DNA of 64,000 nucleotides from Herbaspirillum sp. CF444. Lineage in GTDB: Bacteria > Pseudomonadota > Gammaproteobacteria > Burkholderiales > Burkholderiaceae_D. The position numbers and the translations under genes are program-made. A model generated the notes under the pieces. It saw only the letters and a program-made list of their open reading frames with translations. It did no database searches and was not told the origin of the DNA. Within the stretch, counting starts at the first letter, position 1, and every line of letters starts with the position of its first letter. The stretch spans positions 1 through 64,000 of the forward strand of contig NZ_AKJW01000065.1 in NCBI RefSeq assembly GCF_000282135.1, in the 5' to 3' direction. Of the stretch, positions 57,943-64,000 are shown one piece after another.

Positions 57943-59039
57943 AGCTGCAGTCGGCAAACGCCGGGGCGGCATCGACCGAAGCCTCGGTCGATGCCCAGGG
58001 TGACATCTCGGTTGATGCCGCCATTGTCGAGCAAGCCGCGCAGTGGATCGTGCAACTGAGCGCTGATGACACGGATAGGCGCGAAGCGGCACAGCGCGGC
58101 TTCGATGCATGGAAGCAAGCCGATCCGCGCCACGCCGCCATGGCTGAGCGCCTGGAAAGCTTTGTCGGGCGGGTCCGTCGCATGCGCGGCGCCGATGACG
58201 ACAAAAATAATGCCCGGCCGGCGCGCGCCGCGCTGGATGCCGTTTTTTCCGCACCGGGAAAGCGTCGCCAGCGTACCGGCAGCCACCGCGCCAAACGTAT
58301 CGTCGCGACAATGATGCTTGCCTTGTCGGTCGCCGTTCCGGCATGGCTGGCGACCAAAATGTATCCGCTGCACTATCTGATGGCCGACGTGTGCAGCGCC
58401 ACCGGCCAATGGGAAACACGCGTCCTCGAAGACGGTACCCGGATAACGCTGAACAGCGCCAGCGCGGTGAACCTGCATTACGATGCCGGACGGCGCGCGC
58501 TGGAACTGGTGCAGGGAGAAATTCTGCTCGATGTCGCCAAGGATCCCGGCAGACCGTTCATCGTGGAAACGGCGCAAGGCAGCATCCGCGCCCTCGGTAC
58601 GCGTTTTGTCGTCGGTCGCGAGGCGGACGCCACCGTCCTGAGCATGCTGGAGTCGCGCGTGGAAGTGCGTTCGGCGAAACAGGCTGTCAATGATGATGGC
58701 GCGACGATCGTCAGCGCAAGCCAGCGTGTGCGCATGACCGCCGGAGGCATTGGCGCCATTGAGCGGATCGACGCTCGCAGCATCGCCGACGCCTGGAAGT
58801 TCCATCAACTGGTGGTGCATGACCAGAGCCTGCCGCAGGTGCTCGACGCACTGGACCGGCATCGCCCTGGCGTGATCAGCTATGACCGCGCCGCGCTGGA
58901 GGGCATCAAGGTGTCGGCCGTCCTGCCGCTGGACGATACCGGACGCGCCTTGCAATTGCTTAACAGCAGTTTCCCGAGGCTGCGCATTCGCACGCTGTCG
59001 CCGTATCTGGTGCGCGTGGATGCGCCGGCGGGACCTTGA
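57939..59039 (+). CDS. fecR: FecR-family anti-sigma/signal transducer
   Basis: 366 aa. The cytoplasmic N-terminal domain (DUF4880-like: AAQWIVQLSADDTDRREAAQ, GFDAWKQADPRHAAM) runs to about residue 105, with a single membrane helix near 128-146. The periplasmic FecR domain has EDGTRITLNSASAVNLHYD and GEILLDVAKDPGRPFIVET near 195-220. A C-terminal STN-like part follows. It controls FecI and receives the signal from the receptor. It overlaps fecI by four bases. Confidence 0.92.
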   Translation: MKLQSANAGAASTEASVDAQGDISVDAAIVEQAAQWIVQLSADDTDRREAAQRGFDAWKQADPRHAAMAERLESFVGRVRRMRGADDDKNNARPARAALDAVFSAPGKRRQRTGSHRAKRIVATMMLALSVAVPAWLATKMYPLHYLMADVCSATGQWETRVLEDGTRITLNSASAVNLHYDAGRRALELVQGEILLDVAKDPGRPFIVETAQGSIRALGTRFVVGREADATVLSMLESRVEVRSAKQAVNDDGATIVSASQRVRMTAGGIGAIERIDARSIADAWKFHQLVVHDQSLPQVLDALDRHRPGVISYDRAALEGIKVSAVLPLDDTGRALQLLNSSFPRLRIRTLSPYLVRVDAPAGP

Positions 59040-59151
59040 TCGGCTTTGCAACAGATGTCGGCCATGTCGCAACAATATTTTCAAAAAACGGTTCGGCTTT
59101 TCGTTCGTCGTGCGTCAAGGGAGTATGACCAACGAAAAGAAAGTCTTCATC

Positions 59152-61584
59152 ATGCAGTCCCGACGTTCCAATCATGCAGTGCCGATCGCTTCAGTGGCTT
59201 CGGCCTCCCGCCGCCTCAATCTGAAACCGCTGGCGTTTGCCGTCCGGCTGACGCTGTCCGCGGCCGTGCTCGGCGGCATCGGCAGCCAGGCCTGTGCGCA
59301 GGTTGCGGCGCAAGCCGTCTCCTACGATATTCCCGCCGGTCCGCTGGGCGAGGCCCTGAACCGCTATGCCCAGCAATCGGGCATTTCCATCGCGATCGAT
59401 GCAAGCAAGGTGCAGGGCAAACGCACCCGGGGGCTGCAAGGTTCCTACGGCGTGGACGAAGGCTTCCGTGTGCTGTTGCGCGATACGGGGTTGGACATGC
59501 GCAAAACTGACGCCGGCTACATCCTCGTCGCGCCCGTTCAGCAAGACGGCCGCAGCGAAGCGGGCTCCTTGCCTGCGGTCAGCGTGACGGCTGCCGCCGA
59601 CAACACGCTGCACCTGAACGAACGCGTCGCCAGCGGCGCGCTCGGCACCCGTTCGCAGCTGGACACGCCATTCTCGATGGCGGTGGTTAAATCCGAAGAT
59701 CTGGCCGAGCGTCAGGTCACCAAGCTGGGCGACGTCTTTGCCCTCGACGCCTCGGTGACCGACAATAGCGGCGGCTACAGCAGTTGGGCCAGCTACCTTA
59801 CCGTGCGCGGCCTGCCGCTGGACTGGCAAAACGCCTACCGCATCGACGGCAAGCCTTTTCTGACCTATGCCATCACCTTGCCGTACGAGCATTTCGAACA
59901 GATCGAATTGCTGAAAGGTTCGTCCGGCTACATGTACGGTTTCGGCTCGCCGGGCGGCCTGATCAACTATGTCACCAAGCGTCCGACCGAAGAACCGGTA
60001 CGGAGCATCGAGGTCGGCTACAAATCCAACAACATCTGGAGCGAGCACGTCGACCTGGGCGGGCGTTTCGGCAACGACAAGATGTTCGGCTACCGTCTGA
60101 ACGCCACGCATGAGCAAGGCCAGACCTTCAACGACGGCCATATCAAGCGCGATTCCGTCTCGCTGGCGCTGGATGCGCGCCTGACGCGCGAGCTGACCTG
60201 GGACTTCCAGGCGTTCTACCAGAATCGCAATTCCGAAAACCAGACGCCGTCGATCTACGCCGGCAGCTACACGCTCTCGCAACTGCCCAGCGTGCCCAGC
60301 AGCGACAACCAGAAACTGCTGGGGCAGGGCCAGCATCTGAACACCAATTTCCAGATGTATTCCACCGGCCTCAACTACGCCATCAATCCGGACTGGAAAG
60401 TCAGCACCTACTACAGCCACAGCATTTCCAAACGCAGTCGCAACGAATCGGCGCTCTATTTGAGCAACCTGGCCGGCGATTACGCCAACGACTATCGCTC
60501 GGATACGCGCGAAGGACACACCTTCGACCAATGGCAAGCGCTGGTCGAAGGCAAGGCCAGGACCGGTTTCATCGGACACCAACTGGTGTTCGGCGCGTCC
60601 TGGCAAAAGCAGGTCAACGATTACACCGTGGCGAGCTTTTACCAGTCGCTGGGAAGCGGCAATATTTATCAGCAAAATCAGAACAACTACTACAGCGCGA
60701 CCTATCTGAACACCTATCACGCCGGCGACATCACGCAGCAGGCGCTGTTTGCCAGCGATACGCTGAAGTTCTCGGATCAATGGTCGCTGCTGGCCGGCGC
60801 CCGTTACACCAACTTTGAACAGAACACCTATAGCGTCGCCGGCGCGCGCACCGCACAATACAAGAAGGATGGCGTCATCACGCCGACCGTGGCGCTGATG
60901 TTCAAACCCGAGCCGGGCACGACCATCTACACCAGCTATGTCGAGTCGCTGGAGCAGGGCGGCGCAGCGACCATCACCAACTCCAACTACGGCACCACGC
61001 TCAATCCGCTGACCAGCAAGCAATACGAATTCGGCGTCAAAACCGATCAGGGCCGCTGGAGCGCCACGGCCGCGCTGTTCCGCATCGAGCGCGCGTCGGA
61101 ATATACCAATCAGACCACGCAGGCGCTGGTGCAGGACGGCCGTTCCACCTATCAGGGCCTGGAACTGGGGGCCGCCGTCAGGCCGGACCGCGACTGGCTG
61201 GTGTCGGGCAACATGATGTTTCTCGACGCCAAATACAGCCGGGGACTCACCTACAATGGCAACCGTGTTGCCGGCGCGCCCGACTTTGTCGCCGCCGGCC
61301 AGGTGGCCTACCAGGTGCCTCAGCTGAGCGGACTGAAACTGTCGGCCGACGCCAAGTACACCGGCGCCACCATGCTGCGCGCCGCCAACGACATCAAACT
61401 GGCCGGCTATACGCTGCTCAACGTCGGCGCCAATTACACGACCCGCATCGGCAAGTACGATACGACTTTCCGCGCGGCCATCAACAATCTGACAGACAAG
61501 CATTACTGGGAATACCAGTACGAAAACTGGATCAAGCCCGGCGATCCTCGTACCTTCAGCCTCAGCGCCAAAGTGGATTTTTGA
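59152..61584 (+). CDS. TonB-dependent siderophore receptor with signalling domain
   Basis: 810 aa from ATG 59152; an in-frame ATG at 59125 has its AGGGAG too close. A long signal peptide ends near CAQVAAQ (about residue 51). The STN signalling domain spans roughly 55-125 (VSYDIPAGPLGEALNRYAQQ, SGISIAIDASKVQG), then the plug with RGLPLDWQNAYRIDG and ELLKGSSGYMYGFGSPGG near 255-275, and a 22-strand barrel ending FSLSAKVDF. It takes up a ferric siderophore and signals to FecR. Confidence 0.93.
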   Translation: MQSRRSNHAVPIASVASASRRLNLKPLAFAVRLTLSAAVLGGIGSQACAQVAAQAVSYDIPAGPLGEALNRYAQQSGISIAIDASKVQGKRTRGLQGSYGVDEGFRVLLRDTGLDMRKTDAGYILVAPVQQDGRSEAGSLPAVSVTAAADNTLHLNERVASGALGTRSQLDTPFSMAVVKSEDLAERQVTKLGDVFALDASVTDNSGGYSSWASYLTVRGLPLDWQNAYRIDGKPFLTYAITLPYEHFEQIELLKGSSGYMYGFGSPGGLINYVTKRPTEEPVRSIEVGYKSNNIWSEHVDLGGRFGNDKMFGYRLNATHEQGQTFNDGHIKRDSVSLALDARLTRELTWDFQAFYQNRNSENQTPSIYAGSYTLSQLPSVPSSDNQKLLGQGQHLNTNFQMYSTGLNYAINPDWKVSTYYSHSISKRSRNESALYLSNLAGDYANDYRSDTREGHTFDQWQALVEGKARTGFIGHQLVFGASWQKQVNDYTVASFYQSLGSGNIYQQNQNNYYSATYLNTYHAGDITQQALFASDTLKFSDQWSLLAGARYTNFEQNTYSVAGARTAQYKKDGVITPTVALMFKPEPGTTIYTSYVESLEQGGAATITNSNYGTTLNPLTSKQYEFGVKTDQGRWSATAALFRIERASEYTNQTTQALVQDGRSTYQGLELGAAVRPDRDWLVSGNMMFLDAKYSRGLTYNGNRVAGAPDFVAAGQVAYQVPQLSGLKLSADAKYTGATMLRAANDIKLAGYTLLNVGANYTTRIGKYDTTFRAAINNLTDKHYWEYQYENWIKPGDPRTFSLSAKVDF

Positions 61585-61630
61585 TTGCTTTGAATTTGCT
61601 CTGAATTGCTCACTATGAGCTGAACCTGCC

Positions 61631-61674
61631 GGCGGTCTTGCCTCGACACGGGCAAGACCGCCTCGGCGTTTTTT
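61631..61674 (+). terminator. rho-independent terminator after the TonB receptor gene
   Basis: GGCGGTCTTGCC (61631-61642) pairs perfectly with GGCAAGACCGCC (61651-61662). A run of six T follows at 61669-61674. It separates the receptor from the PepSY gene that starts at 61686. Confidence 0.85.
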
Positions 61675-61685
61675 GAAGTGACTTT

Positions 61686-62999
61686 ATGCGTGCAGTTCTC
61701 GTTCTCCTACATCGCTGGTTCGGCCTCGGCGTCGCGGTGTTCCTGTTCATCTCGGGCGCTACCGGCGCGATCATTTCCTGGGACCATGAACTCGACGCCA
61801 TGCTCAACCCGACGCTGTTCCACGCCAACAGCGCAGAACAAGGCGTGGTCGCCCCCGTCAAATCCGGGCTTGAACTGGCCAATATCGTCGAAGCAAAAGA
61901 ACCCAGGCTGCGCGTCACCTATGTCCTGAACGAAGCCGAACCGGGCCATACCATCCCCATGATGGTCGAACCGCGCCTCGATCCCGCCACCGGCAAACCG
62001 TACGCGCTCGACTACAACCAGATCGCCGTCGACCCCGTCACCGCCGACATCCAGGGGCGCCGCATGTGGGGCGCCGTTTCGGTCAGCCGCGAGAACCTGC
62101 TGCCTTTCCTTTACAAGCTGCACTACACCATGCACCTGCCCGAGATCGGCGGCTTCGACACCGGCGTCTGGCTCATGGGCATCATCGGCATCGTCTGGGC
62201 ACTGGATTGCTTCATCGCGCTGTGGCTGTCTTTTCCCAACTGGAAGAGCTGGCGCAAGTCCTTCGCCTTCCGCTGGAAAGACGGCGGCCACAAGCTCAAC
62301 TTCGACCTGCATCGCTCCGGCGGCGTGTGGGTATGGGGGCTGTTGCTGGTGCTGGCGGTCACCTCGGTTTCCATGAATCTGAACATGCAGGTCATGCAGC
62401 CGATCATCAAGGTGTTCTCGACGGTCACGCCGACCGCCTTCGAAACGCGCACGCCGGTCGCTCCCGACAAGGTGGTGGAACCGAAGATCACGCGCGAGCA
62501 AGTCACCCGACTGGCCGTTGAAGAAGGCAAGCGCCGCGGCTTCGACGTGCCGGCCGGCGGTGTGTTCTATTCATCGATGTTCGGACTGTACGGCGTCGGT
62601 TTTTTCATCCCCGGCAACGATCACGGCGATGTCGGCCTGGGCAACGCCTGGCTCTATTTCGACGCCGCCACCGGCAAGCCGGAAGGCGCGCGCATCCCCG
62701 GCACCGGCAGCGCCGGCGATCTGTTCGTCCAGGCGCAATTTCCGCTGCATTCCGGCCGCATCCTCGGTTTGCCGGGCCGCATCCTGATTTCGTTCATGGG
62801 CGCGCTGGTTGCCATGCTGTGCGTCACCGGCGTGATCATCTGGTTCCGCAAACGCCAGGCGCGCATTCGCCAGAAGAGTCAGAAGATCAGGGAAAGAGCG
62901 CAGGACGCCGCATCGGGAAGCACGCCCTCCGGCGTCAAACCTGCCGCCGCCAAAGCAGGCGCGAACGTGGAGGGCAGGGAAAGCGCCTCGCTGTCCTGA
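61686..62999 (+). CDS. PepSY-associated membrane protein (siderophore-reductase type)
   Basis: 437 aa, four membrane helices (about residues 5-29, 158-180, 214-236 and 370-392), typical of the PepSY_TM family. Conserved His residues sit near the helices (LLHRWFGLG at 8; LHYTMHLPE near 150; NFDLHRSGGVWVW near 211). In related loci such proteins reduce ferric siderophores at the inner membrane. The C-terminus is basic and Ala-rich. It follows the receptor gene with a terminator between them. Confidence 0.88.
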   Translation: MRAVLVLLHRWFGLGVAVFLFISGATGAIISWDHELDAMLNPTLFHANSAEQGVVAPVKSGLELANIVEAKEPRLRVTYVLNEAEPGHTIPMMVEPRLDPATGKPYALDYNQIAVDPVTADIQGRRMWGAVSVSRENLLPFLYKLHYTMHLPEIGGFDTGVWLMGIIGIVWALDCFIALWLSFPNWKSWRKSFAFRWKDGGHKLNFDLHRSGGVWVWGLLLVLAVTSVSMNLNMQVMQPIIKVFSTVTPTAFETRTPVAPDKVVEPKITREQVTRLAVEEGKRRGFDVPAGGVFYSSMFGLYGVGFFIPGNDHGDVGLGNAWLYFDAATGKPEGARIPGTGSAGDLFVQAQFPLHSGRILGLPGRILISFMGALVAMLCVTGVIIWFRKRQARIRQKSQKIRERAQDAASGSTPSGVKPAAAKAGANVEGRESASLS

Positions 63000-63018
63000 G
63001 CACAACCAACACCCATAG

Positions 63019-63054
63019 AAAAGAGCCGCATCAACCTGGTTGAGCGGCTCTTTT
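63019..63054. terminator. bidirectional terminator
   Basis: AAAAGAGCCGC-A-TCAAC pairs with GTTGAGCGGCTCTTTT around CTG, with one bulged A. It is flanked by A- and T-runs on both sides, and lies between the convergent PepSY and response-regulator genes. Confidence 0.85.
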
Positions 63055-63089
63055 CGCATTCTTCATCGCGAGCAATCGCAAACAAATTC

Positions 63090-63518
63090 TTACCGCACCG
63101 ACAGGTTGCGCGTGGTCCAGTACGACACGGTGTCAACCACGGTATCCATCAACTTGTCCGCGTCAGTCGACTTCACCAGATAACCATTGGCGCCCAGTTC
63201 GTAACTCCTGCGTATGTCTTCGCGATCGGTCGAGGTCGAGAACATCACCACCGGAATATGCGAGGTCGCCTTGTTGCCCTTGAGCATGCGCAGCAAGTCG
63301 TGGCCGCTCAGACGCGGCATGTGCAAATCCATCAGGATCAGGCGCGGATGCAGGTCGCGCCGCGCCGTGTACTCATGACGGAACAGAAAATCGGATGCAT
63401 GCTCGGCATCGCTGAACCACTTCCATTTTTCTGTGAGTTTCTTGCGAAGAATCGCATATTTGGTCAGTTCAGCCACTTCCGAGCTGTCGTCCACCAGCAG
63501 GATATCGGATTGTTGCAT
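63090..63518 (-). CDS. single-domain response regulator (Rcp1/CheY-like)
   Basis: 142 aa. Chosen start ATG 63518 (GAAGG is 8 bases away); ATG 63524 is too close to it. REC motifs: DILLVDDSSE near residue 5 (acidic pair), LILMDLHMPRLSGHDLL near 60 (phospho-Asp), VVMFSTSTD near 86, YLVKSTDADK near 106. The DL-x-MP-x-L-x-G pattern resembles phytochrome-associated regulators. No output domain and no kinase nearby. Confidence 0.9.
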   Translation of the reverse strand: MQQSDILLVDDSSEVAELTKYAILRKKLTEKWKWFSDAEHASDFLFRHEYTARRDLHPRLILMDLHMPRLSGHDLLRMLKGNKATSHIPVVMFSTSTDREDIRRSYELGANGYLVKSTDADKLMDTVVDTVSYWTTRNLSVR

Positions 63519-63731
63519 GCTCATCGCCTTCACAAAAATGGGGCCCTGATAACGACAGCGAGCCCGATCTTGCGAATGAGCCCATGAACGCCCCGACGAC
63601 ACAACACGGTCCGGATATTGCGTTTCGCTTAGCGAGTGTTCATGAGTTCATTTTGGCATGTCCGTGCAGAAAGACTATCGGGGGATTCCTGATTAAATAC
63701 TGATGAGTAGGTTTTTTGAGCGAGCCGGCCA

Positions 63732-64000
63732 TTAATGTCTGACTTCATCCGTCCACACCTTGAATCTGCTCAACGTATTGGGGCCGAAGGTATTGTTGAG
63801 TGCAACATCGGCGGCGTCGCGCCCCCGGGCGATCAAGACTCTGCCTATGCGTGGCGTGTTGTTGCGAGCATCGAAGGTATGCCAGTTGCCGTCCAGAAAA
63901 ACCTCGAACCACGCAGCAAAATCCATCGTGCCATGCGGCGGCGGTGTGCCGATGTCGCCCAGATAGCCGGTGCAATAACGCGCCGGGATGTTCATGCAGC
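63732..64000 (-). CDS. transglutaminase-like protein (C-terminal part, truncated by the window)
   Basis: Only the last 89 or so codons are present; the frame runs off the end of the window at 64000. The visible part reads CMNIPARYCTGYLGD, then EVFLDGNWHTFDARNN with the His and Asp expected for the transglutaminase triad. The Cys would lie upstream, outside the window. Family transglutaminase-like peptidases/amidases; the substrate is unknown. Confidence 0.85.
   Translation of the reverse strand, partial: CMNIPARYCTGYLGDIGTPPPHGTMDFAAWFEVFLDGNWHTFDARNNTPRIGRVLIARGRDAADVALNNTFGPNTLSRFKVWTDEVRH

Noticed and set aside
59191-61503. 770-aa open frame opposite the TonB receptor gene
   Set aside because: Antisense shadow; the receptor has signal peptide, STN, plug and barrel end.

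Overview
The window looks like chromosome of a GC-rich betaproteobacterium, most likely Oxalobacteraceae (a Herbaspirillum/Collimonas/Janthinobacterium-like organism). This is inferred from codon use, gene families and gene style; no rRNA or other taxonomic marker is present. Genes are dense, on both strands, with many ATGA start/stop overlaps. I see no prophage, insertion sequence, CRISPR array or tRNA.

Layout. 1-309 holds only palindromes. 310-9432 carries glucose-phosphate metabolism (galU, pgm), a stress-type membrane protein, several small hydrophilic or proline-rich proteins, a cation/proton antiporter and a chemoreceptor. 9590-32918 is one large cobalamin locus: a cobalamin riboswitch, the cobalt transporter cbtBA, a hairpin, then 17 genes running from cobalt insertion through corrin-ring methylation, adenosylation and amidation to nucleotide-loop activation. 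It mixes early-cobalt signature enzymes (CbiX, CbiD, CbiG) with a late-insertion-type chelatase (CobN plus a fused ChlI/ChlD-like ATPase). It contains two gene fusions (CbiX-CbiC, CobJ-CobK). Three of its proteins carry histidine-rich stretches. No cbiT is seen.

32891-41120 holds a minus-strand phosphonate cluster (phnDCE, an iron-type alcohol dehydrogenase, phnX, a TauE/SafE exporter) facing a LysR regulator, then an alpha/beta hydrolase. 41289-47934 contains small hypotheticals, a CYTH triphosphatase, an MFS transporter, an FtsK-family translocase and an AhpD-like protein. 48146-53057 carries a MocR regulator and a nitric-oxide defence unit: hmp and a hemerythrin gene diverge from norR, with a sigma-54 promoter and two NorR-type sites between them. 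53174-57230 has a second chemoreceptor, a deaminase and a DeoR regulator diverging from a nudK-like hydrolase across a striking array of 10-bp phased half-sites. 57397-62999 is an iron-uptake signalling unit (Fur-like box, FecI-type sigma, FecR, TonB receptor with STN domain, PepSY reductase-like protein). The end has an orphan response regulator and a truncated transglutaminase-like gene.

A 79-bp nested-palindrome repeat occurs three times, between genes at 35.5, 44.4 and 53.1 kb. The most noteworthy points are the CobW homologue that has lost its cysteine metal motif, the His-rich CobN insert, the phased DeoR-type operator, the sigma-54/NorR control of hmp and the intergenic repeat family.
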